The notes: generated from the sequence alone by a model not told the origin. A stretch of DNA of 64,000 nt from Flammeovirgaceae bacterium UBA1842 (GCA_002338655.1 DDIU01000042.1:7224-71223); one strand, 5' to 3'; numbered from the stretch's first letter, positions 45,572 to 54,906 are shown. Translations and numbers: made by a program.

Positions 45572-45982
45572 ATGAACAAAGTATTCGATACCTACAGACC
45601 AGACGGCTTTGGTACTATCAGTCCCTATATTATGTCTGAAAACCCAGAAGAACTGATCGATTTCCTTAAAAATGCTTTTTATGCGGAAGAATTAAACCGA
45701 AGTATTAACCCTAGCAATGGAGATATTGCCAATTGCATTTTAAAAATGGGTGCCTCCTCGTTTATGATTAGTCAGGCACGGGATCAATTTTTAAATATGA
45801 GAACCACTTACTATTTGTACGTTGAGGAGGTGGACAGTATGTACAAAAGGGCATTGCAACATGGTGCAAAATCAGAATTTGCACCAACAGACATGCCATA
45901 TGATGACCGACAAGCGGGAGTAATAGACCCAAGTGGCAATTATTGGTGGATCTCAAAAAGGCTAAAAAAGGAGAACTATTGA
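45572..45982 (+). CDS. VOC-superfamily (glyoxalase/PhnB-like) protein
   Basis: Protein of 136 residues with the PhnB/glyoxalase fold: SPYIMSENPEELIDFLKNAF at the start, NCILKMGASSFMIS, TYYLYVEEVDSMYKRAL and the ending IDPSGNYWWISKR. Members bind a metal and act on or bind small molecules, and many confer resistance; no substrate can be assigned. It follows the M19 gene by 12 bases and overlaps the next gene. Confidence 0.85.
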   Translation: MNKVFDTYRPDGFGTISPYIMSENPEELIDFLKNAFYAEELNRSINPSNGDIANCILKMGASSFMISQARDQFLNMRTTYYLYVEEVDSMYKRALQHGAKSEFAPTDMPYDDRQAGVIDPSGNYWWISKRLKKENY

Positions 45983-46923
45983 AATTTAATATGCTTTTAA
46001 TATTACTATGCTTATTCGCATGTAGCACTAGGACCGAAGAGTATTCGTTATCGAAAGTGAAGGTTCCTTCACTCATTATTCTTGGCACTGTTCAAGACGG
46101 GGGTTCGCCACATATCGCTTGCAAAAAAGAGTGCTGCAAAAACCTTTTTCTCCATCCGGATAAAAACAGAAAAGTGGTCTCATTGGGCATCGTTGATCCT
46201 GATAACAATAAGAGTTATCTATTTGAAGCCACTCCGGATATTACCACTCAGATGAAAATGTTATCTACTGTGAGTGGATCAGGTTCAGAGACGCCTGATG
46301 GTATATTCTTAACCCATGCCCATATCGGCCATTACACGGGTTTGATGTACTTGGGTAAAGAAGCCATGAACTCAAATAGGCTCCCTGTTTTTGCCATGCC
46401 CAAAATGAAGGCCTTCCTTGAAAACAATGGCCCATGGAGCCAACTGGTAACCAATAAGAACATTGCGATTAGAGAACTGGCCGACCAAAGGCCTGTAAAA
46501 CTCAATTCAAACTTCACCGTTATCCCTTTTCTAGTCCCTCACCGTGATGAGTTTTCTGAAACGGTGGGCTATAAGATTATCGGCCCAAACAAATCCGCCA
46601 TATTCATACCTGATATTGACAAGTGGCAAAAGTGGGATCAGGATATTGTTATTGTAATCTCTAACTCGGATTACGCCTTTATTGATGCTTCCTTTTACGA
46701 TAGTTATGAGATCAATAACCGGGACATCTCTGAAATTCCCCACCCGTTTATTATAGAAAGCATGTCACTGTTTGCTGATCTATCACCAGAAGAAAAAGAT
46801 AAAATTTATTTTATCCATTTGAACCATACCAATCCGGCTTTGAATCCTGAAAGTGAGCAAACAAAAGAGATTCTTGAAAAGGGTTTTCATCTGGCCAAAA
46901 TGGGTGAAGTTTTTGATTTATAA
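45979..46923 (+). CDS. Metallo-beta-lactamase-fold lipoprotein (PqqB-like)
   Basis: Protein of about 314 residues. TTG at 45979 overlaps the VOC stop and gives MKFNMLLILLCLFAC, a lipoprotein signal with a lysine; ATG at 45991 is an alternative. The mature part starts LIILGTVQDGGSPHIACKKECC and then shows LTHAHIGHYTGLMYLG, the HxHxxH-type metal site of the MBL fold, with the second aspartate altered. This order resembles PqqB-like proteins. Further motifs are VPHRDEFSETVGY and IHLNHTNP. It is not linked to PQQ genes here. Confidence 0.8.
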   Translation: MKFNMLLILLCLFACSTRTEEYSLSKVKVPSLIILGTVQDGGSPHIACKKECCKNLFLHPDKNRKVVSLGIVDPDNNKSYLFEATPDITTQMKMLSTVSGSGSETPDGIFLTHAHIGHYTGLMYLGKEAMNSNRLPVFAMPKMKAFLENNGPWSQLVTNKNIAIRELADQRPVKLNSNFTVIPFLVPHRDEFSETVGYKIIGPNKSAIFIPDIDKWQKWDQDIVIVISNSDYAFIDASFYDSYEINNRDISEIPHPFIIESMSLFADLSPEEKDKIYFIHLNHTNPALNPESEQTKEILEKGFHLAKMGEVFDL

Positions 46924-46946
46924 TTGGGTGTCTCTAATAATTTAGC

Positions 46947-47750
46947 ATGAATAAAATTCTGAGCATAATAATTAAGCTTGCATTTTTTGCTCTGTTAACC
47001 ATCCTCACACAAGTAGGAGGTTTAGTTTTTTTATTAAGTCTTCTGATTTCAAGACATTTGAAACAACAATTTAGATTTAAGTTATTAACGCTATTCGTAG
47101 TATTTTATCTAATCTCAACATACATTTTAATTCCAATTATTTCACCATTTTTTGGACGAGAACGGGTAGACAACACAGCTATAATTCATCCCACTAACTA
47201 TTTGACTATTCTTTTAAATAGAAATTATGTAGCTCCTGAGCTTAATGAATTGTTTAAATTCACTGAAAAGAAGCTTGAAAATACTGATATCCAGATTCAT
47301 TATCTGGACGCCAATTTTCCTTTTTTAATTGGTTTTCCGTTATTGCCTCATTTAAGTCATAATGACGGAAGAAAAATAGATCTAAGCTTAATTTATGAAA
47401 CAAAGGAGGGTCAAATATCCACACAACAAAAATCAAACAGCGGGTATGGCGTATTTGAGAAACCTAAACCAAACGAAGTAGACCAAGTTTCTTTGTGCTT
47501 AAATAAAGGTTACATTCAATACGATTACCCTAAGTATATGACTTTTGGGTCAATTAATAACAACTTATTATTTTCAGAGAAAGGGACAAAAACACTAATT
47601 ATAGCGCTATTAGAATCTAAAAACATGGAGAAATTGTTTATTGAACCGCATTTAAAAGAAAGATTGAATTTAGAAAGTAAACGTATAAGATATCACGGCT
47701 GCAAAGCGGTCAGACATGATAACCATATACATGTGCAAGTAAAACGATGA
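46947..47750 (+). CDS. Membrane protein with LAS-type (M15/M74) metallopeptidase motif
   Basis: Protein of 267 residues with two hydrophobic helices (about 4-35 and 45-68) followed by an extracytoplasmic or cytoplasmic domain. HNDGRKID gives the H138-x6-D145 pair, and near the end VRHDNHIHVQV gives H260-x-H262. This H...D...HxH set is the zinc site of LAS-type peptidases, which cut murein cross-links or D-Ala-D-Ala. Overall similarity to a named family is not obvious, so activity is inferred. It overlaps the GNAT gene by the sequence ATGA. Confidence 0.65.
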   Translation: MNKILSIIIKLAFFALLTILTQVGGLVFLLSLLISRHLKQQFRFKLLTLFVVFYLISTYILIPIISPFFGRERVDNTAIIHPTNYLTILLNRNYVAPELNELFKFTEKKLENTDIQIHYLDANFPFLIGFPLLPHLSHNDGRKIDLSLIYETKEGQISTQQKSNSGYGVFEKPKPNEVDQVSLCLNKGYIQYDYPKYMTFGSINNNLLFSEKGTKTLIIALLESKNMEKLFIEPHLKERLNLESKRIRYHGCKAVRHDNHIHVQVKR

Positions 47751-48211
47751 AATTCATAACCTCTACCCAATTATCTAGCACTCAAAAAGAGGCCATACGC
47801 AACATTTGGAATGCGGAATATCCTACTTCATTACAATATTCGACCTTAATCGATTTCGACAACTTCCTCAATAAGCAAACTGACCACCAACACATATTGG
47901 CTACCAATCCTGAAGGAAAAATTTGTGGTTGGTTCTTTAGCTTTACTCGGGACGAAGAAAATTGGTTTTCAATACTCATCGACCAGTCAGAACAAGGGCA
48001 GGGGTTAGGTAGTCATTTGCTTAACAAGGCTAAAGAAACCAGTACAGAACTTAACGGTTGGGTGATTGATAATAACCACACGGTCAAAAGTGACGGCACC
48101 CTTTATAAATCTCCAATAGACTTTTATATCAAGCATAATTTTGTTGTTTTACATGACATCCGTTTAGAAATAGAAGTGATGTCAGCAGTTAAAATAAAGT
48201 GGAAAAAATGA
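47747..48211 (+). CDS. GNAT-family N-acetyltransferase
   Basis: Acetyltransferase of 154 residues. The pyrophosphate-binding loop of the GNAT fold is seen as IDQSEQGQGLGSHLL, preceded by NWFSILIDQ and followed by a helix and the FYIKHNFVVLHDIRLEIE strands. Substrate unknown. It overlaps the preceding gene by 4 bases and the next by 4, which implies translational coupling. Confidence 0.87.
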   Translation: MKFITSTQLSSTQKEAIRNIWNAEYPTSLQYSTLIDFDNFLNKQTDHQHILATNPEGKICGWFFSFTRDEENWFSILIDQSEQGQGLGSHLLNKAKETSTELNGWVIDNNHTVKSDGTLYKSPIDFYIKHNFVVLHDIRLEIEVMSAVKIKWKK

Positions 48212-48810
48212 AAATACTTATAATAGGTGGTAACGGCACCATTGGAAAAAAGGTAGCCGCACATTTTGCTAAAAAACATGAGGTAATTATAGCAGGCCGT
48301 TCAAGTAGCACAGTAACTGTTGACCTTGCCGACAGCAATTCCATAAAGCAAATGTTTGCAAGCACTGGTAAGCTAGATGCGGTAATATGTACTGCGGGAG
48401 AAGCGAAATGGGCCGCTTTCAATGAGCTAAGTGAAGAGGATTTCTATATAGGTCTGAAAAGCAAATTGATGGGGCAAGTTAATTTAGTTAGAATAGGGAA
48501 AGAGTATCTCAATCCTGGAGGATCAATTACGCTTTCTACCGGTATATTGGCCGATGACCCAGTGCCAATGACTACCAGTGCGGCTATGGTCAATGGTGGC
48601 ATCCACAGTTTTGTACAGGCAGTTGCCCTAGAAACGGAAAATGGCCTACGCATTAATGTGGTCTCCTCAGGGCTTGTAGAAGATGCAGTGGATAAGTATC
48701 AGGATTATTTCCCTGGCCACAATGCTATCCCTATGAATAAGGTCGTCAATGGCTTTGTAAGAAGTGTGGAAGGCAAGGGCAATGGTGAGGTGATCCGGAT
48801 ATATAATTAA
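48208..48810 (+). CDS. Short-chain dehydrogenase/reductase-like protein
   Basis: Protein of 200 residues (ATG 48208, overlapping the previous stop as ATGA; an in-frame GTG lies at 48199). The NAD(P)-binding GGNGTIGKKVA motif lies at the start, DLAD and VICTAG follow, and STGILAD contains the serine of the active site. The usual YxxxK is replaced by MVNGGIHSF. This matches the atypical SDR group in which the tyrosine has been lost. Oxidoreductase activity is therefore uncertain. It ends the six-gene unit. Confidence 0.8.
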   Translation: MKILIIGGNGTIGKKVAAHFAKKHEVIIAGRSSSTVTVDLADSNSIKQMFASTGKLDAVICTAGEAKWAAFNELSEEDFYIGLKSKLMGQVNLVRIGKEYLNPGGSITLSTGILADDPVPMTTSAAMVNGGIHSFVQAVALETENGLRINVVSSGLVEDAVDKYQDYFPGHNAIPMNKVVNGFVRSVEGKGNGEVIRIYN

Positions 48811-48865
48811 CCAAATAAAGAGGTCTTGACTCAACCTTTCTTCACACCTTTCGGAGAGACGCACA

Positions 48866-48979
48866 AAATGAGATGACGTGTTTGATACCAAATTTTCTCC
48901 CTTTGGAGGGAGGACTATAAGTGAACTATCAAACACGTCATCGTCAACAGGATGAATGCCATTATATCAGCTCATTTTA
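48866..48979. repeat. Inverted-repeat element with nested hairpins
   Basis: ATGACGTGTTTGATA (48873-48887) is repeated inverted at 48927-48941. Between them CTCCCT (48897-48902) pairs with AGGGAG (48907-48912). AAAATGAG (48866-48873) and CTCATTTT (48972-48979) flank the whole. It lies between the SDR and DUF3667 genes and looks like a short mobile-type repeat that may also terminate transcription. Confidence 0.55.
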
Positions 48980-49062
48980 GGCCTGTTCTAAAATAATCAC
49001 TTCTTTATGGGTAAAATATAATTTAGGGTTTTTATCTTGTTTTATTATTTCAATCTACAACC

Positions 49063-49836
49063 ATGTCTGAAACAAGTTGCCCAAATTGTGAGCAAGAAAT
49101 TATAGGTGCGTTTTGTCACCATTGCGGTCAAAAGAAAAATGTCTATAGGCTAACTTGGCGAGGCTTATTTGACGACCTACAAAAACGTCTTTTTGGTTTT
49201 GACAATAATTTCTTCAGAACGATTAAGGACCTTACCATCCGACCTGAAAAAGTAATTCAGTCGAATATTGATGGAATCAGGGTCAGGTACATTGGCCCAG
49301 TTGGATATTATTTTCTGCTGGTCACCATTTTTGTCCTGATCATTTCGATGCTGAATATCGACATGATGCAATATACTAAGGACATTAATAGCGCTTTCTC
49401 TTCTGGCACAAGTGAAAAGCAAGCAGCTATGCAATCTACCTTTCAAGGCACTATTTTTGAAAACTTCAGGACGGTTGGCTTCCTAATGGCACCTTTTTTT
49501 ATCATAGGGGTGTGGATAATGTTTAGAAACAAAAAATACAATCTCCTAGAGAATGCCGTACTCGTATTTTATGCACAGGGTCATCCTATGTTGCTGAGTT
49601 TTTTAGGGCTATTTCTATATAAGTTTGCAGGGATGACACATGCCATCGCATTTATCTCACCTATCGGCATTCTTTATTTTAGCTGGGTTTGTGCCCGCTT
49701 TTTCAAAGGAAATGGTATCTGGAATTTTATTAAGGGGCTTCTGGCTTATATTTTAGGTATGCTAACCCTGATGCTTATTGTCATCACAATTACTGCTGTA
49801 ATAGCGGCATTATTTCCAGAGGTCTTTATGTTGTAG
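49063..49836 (+). CDS. DUF3667 zinc-ribbon membrane protein
   Basis: Membrane protein of 257 residues of the DUF3667 family, nearly confined to Bacteroidota. The N-terminal zinc ribbon uses C6, C9, C18 and C21 (CPNCEQEI...CHHCGQ). A conserved LTWRGLFDDLQKRLF/FGFDNNFFRTIKDL region precedes several membrane helices (about 85-105, 145-165, 175-200, 230-250). The function is unknown. A single gene between a repeat element and a terminator. Confidence 0.9.
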   Translation: MSETSCPNCEQEIIGAFCHHCGQKKNVYRLTWRGLFDDLQKRLFGFDNNFFRTIKDLTIRPEKVIQSNIDGIRVRYIGPVGYYFLLVTIFVLIISMLNIDMMQYTKDINSAFSSGTSEKQAAMQSTFQGTIFENFRTVGFLMAPFFIIGVWIMFRNKKYNLLENAVLVFYAQGHPMLLSFLGLFLYKFAGMTHAIAFISPIGILYFSWVCARFFKGNGIWNFIKGLLAYILGMLTLMLIVITITAVIAALFPEVFML

Positions 49837-49843
49837 CCAAAAA

Positions 49844-49872
49844 AAGCCGAGGAAGATTGTCTCCTTCGGCTT
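49844..49872. terminator. Bidirectional terminator between DUF3667 and M16 genes
   Basis: AAGCCGAGGA (49844-49853) pairs with TCCTTCGGCTT (49862-49872) with one bulge. The left arm is preceded by a run of A and the right followed by ATTAATA, so it can act in both directions. Confidence 0.75.
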
Positions 49873-49908
49873 ATTAATAAAAACAGTGACTAATAGTAGT
49901 AGTGCCTA

Positions 49909-51447
49909 TTATTCAATAAATAATTCCGAAGGCTCTTCAATGATTACATTCTTCACATTCATTGGGTAAACCTCCACTTTTTTATCCAATTCAAACACCT
50001 CGGCCGGCAAGCTTTCCTTTATAATATTAGAATAGGTCATGGGAGACTTCTTGTTGGTTAGCAGGCTTTCTTTTAATGGTCCAGCCTCCTCCTTGTCTGT
50101 AATTATAGTAATCCACATGTTGTCAGTCTGAAGGTATTTCGCAGCAGCCGCGTTCACTTGCTCCAATGTTAAGGCCTCTAGTTTTTTATCCATTTCTGCA
50201 ATGTAATCGTCCATTCCATAAAACTTAGAGTCCATTAAAAAGCCCAATTGTCGTTCTGGTGTTTGGATATACAATTTCATGTAACTTCTTAAGAATTGTC
50301 TGGTCAGGTCAAATTCTTCTTTGGTTAGACCTTCCTTCTTCACCCTGTCAATTTCATGAAGTGCCATTCTCAATGCAAAATGGGCATGGCCCACCTTAAG
50401 GTCTCCAAGCTCAGGATATTGGCTCTTTAAACTTATAGCTGTTTGCACTGGTCTGATCCAAATGGCCATATAATTTTGGCTTCGTGGAAAACCTGTTGTA
50501 GGTAATTGATAACGACCCCCAGATTCATACCATTCGATATAGGTATAGTCGCCATAGTTCATAGATCGCTTTTCCCTTATCAATTGATAAAGTTTAGAAT
50601 ACGATTTTCTATGCTCCCCTAAATAGGAATTTACCACAAGCATAGCCGGCCAATCATCCGAGGCCCTGTTGATACTTATAGGATACCCTGTATAAATAGC
50701 CGCCCCCAAATTATTTGGCTTGGGTACCAACTCTACCTGTATGCCGTCAGGCATGGCTACCTCTCCCAACTTTGGAATGTTTGGTTGCGTATCTGGCAAT
50801 TTATTAATATCGGCTTTAAGTTTTGCGACAAACGACTCGGGGTAATCGCCCGCAACGCCAATCATAACATTGTTTTTAGTGAAGAAAGATTTATAATGGT
50901 TGACAACATCTTCACGGCTAATATTGGCCAATCCCTTGATCGTGCCATTCTTCATATGCGCATATCCCGTACCTGCAAAAAGCTTTTCTTCCAAGGCCAT
51001 TTTGCTAAGCTCTTCATCAGAATTGGCTTTGATTACCTCTTTTACATAAACTTCAGCATTGGATTTTACCCGGTTAAAGTCGTTCTCCGCAAATGAGGGA
51101 TTAAGTATTAAACTGCTGAAAATATCATAAAACTTGTCGAGAAAATCTTTATGTACCTCAAAAGTGAATGTGGTCATTTCTTTGTCCGTGAACGACCAAT
51201 AGCGAGCGGCCATAGGGTATATTAAATCATCGATCTCGGATTTTGTATACCTATCACTTCCCGATTCTGTTAAGACTGAAGCTGTTAAATTGGTCAGTCC
51301 CTCCTTGCCCACAGGATCAGCAATCGACCCGTTTTTAAATGCTATTTTAACAACCACTTTAGTAGACTCCATTGGAAGTTCCACTACATTTTGAGCAAAA
51401 GCAGTAGTGCTTAAAAGTGCTAAGAATATGTATATTAATTTCTTCAT
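49909..51447 (-). CDS. M16-family peptidase-like subunit lacking the zinc motif
   Basis: Secreted protein of 512 residues with a signal peptide (MKKLIYIFLALLSTTAFA) and the two-lobed M16 fold (FTFEVHKDFLDKFYDIFSSL, then LQTDNMWITIITDK near the end). At the place where HxxEH is expected it has GLTNLTASVLTES, so it has no zinc site and is a non-catalytic partner. It follows the catalytic M16 gene by 8 bases. The pair resembles the alpha/beta organisation of processing peptidases. It probably builds the substrate chamber with the other subunit. Confidence 0.88.
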   Translation of the reverse strand: MKKLIYIFLALLSTTAFAQNVVELPMESTKVVVKIAFKNGSIADPVGKEGLTNLTASVLTESGSDRYTKSEIDDLIYPMAARYWSFTDKEMTTFTFEVHKDFLDKFYDIFSSLILNPSFAENDFNRVKSNAEVYVKEVIKANSDEELSKMALEEKLFAGTGYAHMKNGTIKGLANISREDVVNHYKSFFTKNNVMIGVAGDYPESFVAKLKADINKLPDTQPNIPKLGEVAMPDGIQVELVPKPNNLGAAIYTGYPISINRASDDWPAMLVVNSYLGEHRKSYSKLYQLIREKRSMNYGDYTYIEWYESGGRYQLPTTGFPRSQNYMAIWIRPVQTAISLKSQYPELGDLKVGHAHFALRMALHEIDRVKKEGLTKEEFDLTRQFLRSYMKLYIQTPERQLGFLMDSKFYGMDDYIAEMDKKLEALTLEQVNAAAAKYLQTDNMWITIITDKEEAGPLKESLLTNKKSPMTYSNIIKESLPAEVFELDKKVEVYPMNVKNVIIEEPSELFIE

Positions 51448-51455
51448 GGTACTAC

Positions 51456-52838
51456 TTAAAGTTTAATGTTTAATTCTTCTTTGACTTGATTTTCATCATC
51501 TGAGGAAATTGTGGCAATAGTAAGGTGATTATCTACAAAATATTTTTTCGCTACCCGCATAATATCCTCTTGCGTTACTTTGTCATAATTGGCGTAGGCC
51601 TTGTTCACATCGGCTGGATTGCCAGTAAGCCAAATAAATTCTGAAAGTGAATTGGCAATTGAACTTGGGCTATCGATACCCATCGCATAACTGTATTTGA
51701 TGTTGCTTTTAGTTTCTTTAAGAATGACCGAATCCACAGGTTCCGTTTTTAGATTGTTCAAAACCTGATCAATTTCATTCTTGACATAGGCCATGTCCTC
51801 TTTGTTTACCAATATGGCATTCACCGACCATAGTCCTGGATCAACCATATTCATTCCACCTGCTCCAAGCTGTCTTACTTTTCGTTCATCTACGACCAAT
51901 TTTTTATAAATATCCGATTTCTGAGAAAAGGCCATAGTACCAATAATGTCCAATACTGCCATATCAGTATTCTCAACTGAAAATGCTGGGTCTTTATAAT
52001 TCAAAGTCAAAACTGGGGGGAAATTTTCTGCCTTGACATGGGCAAGCCTGGTTTCCTGTTGCTCGGGCTCTACAGGTATTTGTTGCGTATACGTTCCTCT
52101 TTGCCATTCACCGAAGTACTTTTTTGCCAATGCATTGACTTCTTCTTGTTTTACATCACCCACCACCAATACCGTGGCATATTCAGGGCGATAAAAACGG
52201 TTGAAAAACTCAAGTGAATACTCGTATTGATTGGGCATATCTACTATGTCTTCCCAAAAACCCATGGTAGTGTGAGAATAAGTATGCTCAGTAAATGCAG
52301 TTTTATATGTTATCTCTTCGAGCTTACTATAGGGGCTTGCGTTGTTTTTAGTGTACTCACCTTTTACTGCGCCCGCCTCAACTTTAAAGTCCTCTTCAGA
52401 GTACTTCAAATTCATAAACCTATCTGATTCCAATTCAAACATCTTATCCAACATATTGGCATTACCTGTCATGTGGTACAAGGTTCTGTCCCACCAGGTG
52501 TTCGCATTAGCTGCGGCACCGATAGCTTTCAATGCCTCGCTATATTGTTCCTTGGAAAATTTTTCTGTCCCTCTGAACATTACATGCTCAAAGAAGTGTG
52601 CGAAGCCCGTTTTCCCTTCTTCTATTTCATTTCTACTTCCTGCCCTCACCACAATAAAAAAAGACGCCAGTCCTGGACTATTATACGGGACCGTTACCAC
52701 ATTCAGGCCATTGTCCAACTTGGTCTGTTGAATCGGATATGGAAATATACCCTCAGGTTCCTTGTTTTCAGGCTTATCTGGGCTACAAGCCGTGACAAGC
52801 AATAAAGTAGCTGCAATAGCCGCCAGGTAGTTTTTCAT
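51456..52838 (-). CDS. M16-family zinc protease, catalytic subunit
   Basis: Lipoprotein of 460 residues (MKNYLAAIAATLLLVTAC). The inverted zinc motif HFFEH uses H81, E84 and H85, and the third ligand glutamate lies in VEAGAVKGEY near 155. The rest matches the pitrilysin/processing-peptidase fold, with a C-terminal lobe ending ITIATISSDDE-like strands. It would degrade peptides in the periplasm. First gene of the M16 pair; its promoter lies in the short gap to the OmpA gene upstream. Confidence 0.93.
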   Translation of the reverse strand: MKNYLAAIAATLLLVTACSPDKPENKEPEGIFPYPIQQTKLDNGLNVVTVPYNSPGLASFFIVVRAGSRNEIEEGKTGFAHFFEHVMFRGTEKFSKEQYSEALKAIGAAANANTWWDRTLYHMTGNANMLDKMFELESDRFMNLKYSEEDFKVEAGAVKGEYTKNNASPYSKLEEITYKTAFTEHTYSHTTMGFWEDIVDMPNQYEYSLEFFNRFYRPEYATVLVVGDVKQEEVNALAKKYFGEWQRGTYTQQIPVEPEQQETRLAHVKAENFPPVLTLNYKDPAFSVENTDMAVLDIIGTMAFSQKSDIYKKLVVDERKVRQLGAGGMNMVDPGLWSVNAILVNKEDMAYVKNEIDQVLNNLKTEPVDSVILKETKSNIKYSYAMGIDSPSSIANSLSEFIWLTGNPADVNKAYANYDKVTQEDIMRVAKKYFVDNHLTIATISSDDENQVKEELNIKL

Positions 52839-52908
52839 AGTTATAGTTGTTTTTTATTAAATATTATAGGTTGTTCTGAGACTGTATTCAGTAGAGTTCA
52901 ATATTTTC

Positions 52909-54906
52909 TTATTTTCCCGAATCATCATCGAAATAGGAGTCTTCATCAAAATTATCACCGCTGGTTTTTCTTCCAACGTCCAGTATTTTAAATTCCGTCC
53001 TCCTGTTCACTTGGTGTTGCTCTTCCGTTGTGGCGTTTTGAATAATCAGTTTGGATTCACCATAACCCCGTGCCACCAATCTTGTTCTATTTATGCCTTG
53101 TGATACAATGTAGTCCACCGCAGCCTGGGCACGTCTTTCTGATAATTTAAGATTGTATTGTTCGGTTTGCCTGTCATCGGTATGGGAGCTCAACTCTATT
53201 TTGATATCAGGATTGTCTTTAAGGATCGTCACTAATTTATCCAGTTCTAATGCGGCATCATCCCGAATATCATACTTATCTAAATCGTAATAAATATTCT
53301 CCAACACAAAGATTTTGTCTTTGATCAGTTTCTCCAATACCATAACAGTATCAAACTTAATGTCCGTCACCAATTCGGTCAGTGTTAAATGGTCTACCGA
53401 TTTACCAATGGTAGTGAAGGGTTGCCTTGTAATCAAGTATTGATCCTTACCCCCTTTTTTTGTACCCACCATATTGTAGCGTTCATGTTCATATACCCTA
53501 AATAAAAACTTACCATCGGCTTCAGTCACTACCTCATCCAGCTCTTTACCGCTGAAGTCAAGAAGTTTTACCGTAACGTCAGGAAGTATCTCCAATGCAC
53601 CTTTATCATTATGGGTCATGGTTACGCCTTGCAAAAAGTAGTTGACAACTTTCAGGTCAGGATCCTCATTTACGAAAGTATAGATATCGTCATCACCAGC
53701 CCCTCCATCACGGTTAGAGGTAAAAAACCCTCTATCAGCCTTGAATAGAAACATGCCAAAATCATCGGCATTTGAGTTGATTGGAGTTCCCAGGTTTTCC
53801 ACGGTAGTCACCCCATTATTCCTTCTGGCTACAAACAAATCAAGTCCTCCAAACCCTGGGTGACCTGTGCTTGAAAAATATAGGTTGCCGTCATCGGCTA
53901 CGTAAGGGAACATCTCATCTCCTGTAGTATTGATCTCCGGTCCAAGGTTGGTCACTTTGTAAAACCTGCCCCGGGCATTTCTTTTGGCATAATACAAATC
54001 TACACCACCGTATCCTCCTGGTCTATTTGAAGCAAAATATAGCGTACGCCCATCACGACTAAATGCCGGTGTGGAATCCCAATAGCCGGGATTGTTAATG
54101 TTTAGCATCCTAGGGGCGATCCATTGTCCATTCCTAAGTATGGCCATAAACAAATTAACATCGGCAGTCCCCTTCCGTTTGCCAGAGTTGCCCCTTGCAA
54201 ATACTATCGTTTTTCCATCAGGGCTAAAAGTTAACGACCCTTCATTCATGTTTTCGTTATTGATCAGGTCGCTGATTGATTCAATAGTGGTACTATCTAC
54301 CCTAGCCCCTTTGGTTTGAGCTTTATAAATATTGGTAAAGGGAGTACCTGTAGCCAAATAAATCCTATTAACACCGCGTGATGAAGTGAAGTAAAACTCC
54401 CCATCACTGTAGACCGGGGCATATTCTGCAGCGGGGCTGTTTATGGCTTTTAGGTTTTTAACCTTAAAGTAGTTTTTCTTTTCTTTCAGCTCCTCAAGGT
54501 GATTGAGGTTGTCAAACTCCTCACTGGCCCGTGCGGATAATTTTTCATCTGTTACCGTTTTTAAATATTGCTCCAGTTGTTGTTTTGCCTGATCATATTG
54601 CCCCCTCGATTTGAGAGCAAAAGCGTAGTAAAGCTGAATTGAATCATTTTTCACTCCATTGAGAATAGCCCTTTCATAATATGGCGCTGACTCAAACATT
54701 CGGTTCGATTGGCGATAGGAGTCTGCCACATAAAAGTTGGCTTCTGCATCATTCGGGTTTTTCTCAAGCACCTTGTTATACATATCAATGGTGTTTTGGA
54801 AACGGCCCAGCTCAAAGGCTTTGTTCGCCTTTTTATTGATACTGCATGAAGCGACCATGAGGGCAACAATTACAATAGTGACTTTACTCGTGAGATTCAT
54901 ACTCAA
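52909..54906 (-). CDS. PorE-like TPR, beta-propeller, OmpA-domain lipoprotein
   Basis: Outer-membrane-associated lipoprotein of 665 residues (lipobox VASC at 18-21). Domain order: TPR (about 25-130), a PD40/WD40 beta-propeller (about 145-400, TSSRGVNRIY, FSPDGKTIVF, FASNRPGGYGG), a carboxypeptidase regulatory-like barrel (about 420-500) and an OmpA-C domain (about 530-645) with the peptidoglycan-binding LSSHTDDRQTEQYNLKLSERRA motif. This is the layout of PorE, which links the T9SS to peptidoglycan. Paralogues with other roles exist, so the name is tentative. The C-terminus is acidic. Confidence 0.82.
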   Translation of the reverse strand: MSMNLTSKVTIVIVALMVASCSINKKANKAFELGRFQNTIDMYNKVLEKNPNDAEANFYVADSYRQSNRMFESAPYYERAILNGVKNDSIQLYYAFALKSRGQYDQAKQQLEQYLKTVTDEKLSARASEEFDNLNHLEELKEKKNYFKVKNLKAINSPAAEYAPVYSDGEFYFTSSRGVNRIYLATGTPFTNIYKAQTKGARVDSTTIESISDLINNENMNEGSLTFSPDGKTIVFARGNSGKRKGTADVNLFMAILRNGQWIAPRMLNINNPGYWDSTPAFSRDGRTLYFASNRPGGYGGVDLYYAKRNARGRFYKVTNLGPEINTTGDEMFPYVADDGNLYFSSTGHPGFGGLDLFVARRNNGVTTVENLGTPINSNADDFGMFLFKADRGFFTSNRDGGAGDDDIYTFVNEDPDLKVVNYFLQGVTMTHNDKGALEILPDVTVKLLDFSGKELDEVVTEADGKFLFRVYEHERYNMVGTKKGGKDQYLITRQPFTTIGKSVDHLTLTELVTDIKFDTVMVLEKLIKDKIFVLENIYYDLDKYDIRDDAALELDKLVTILKDNPDIKIELSSHTDDRQTEQYNLKLSERRAQAAVDYIVSQGINRTRLVARGYGESKLIIQNATTEEQHQVNRRTEFKILDVGRKTSGDNFDEDSYFDDDSGK

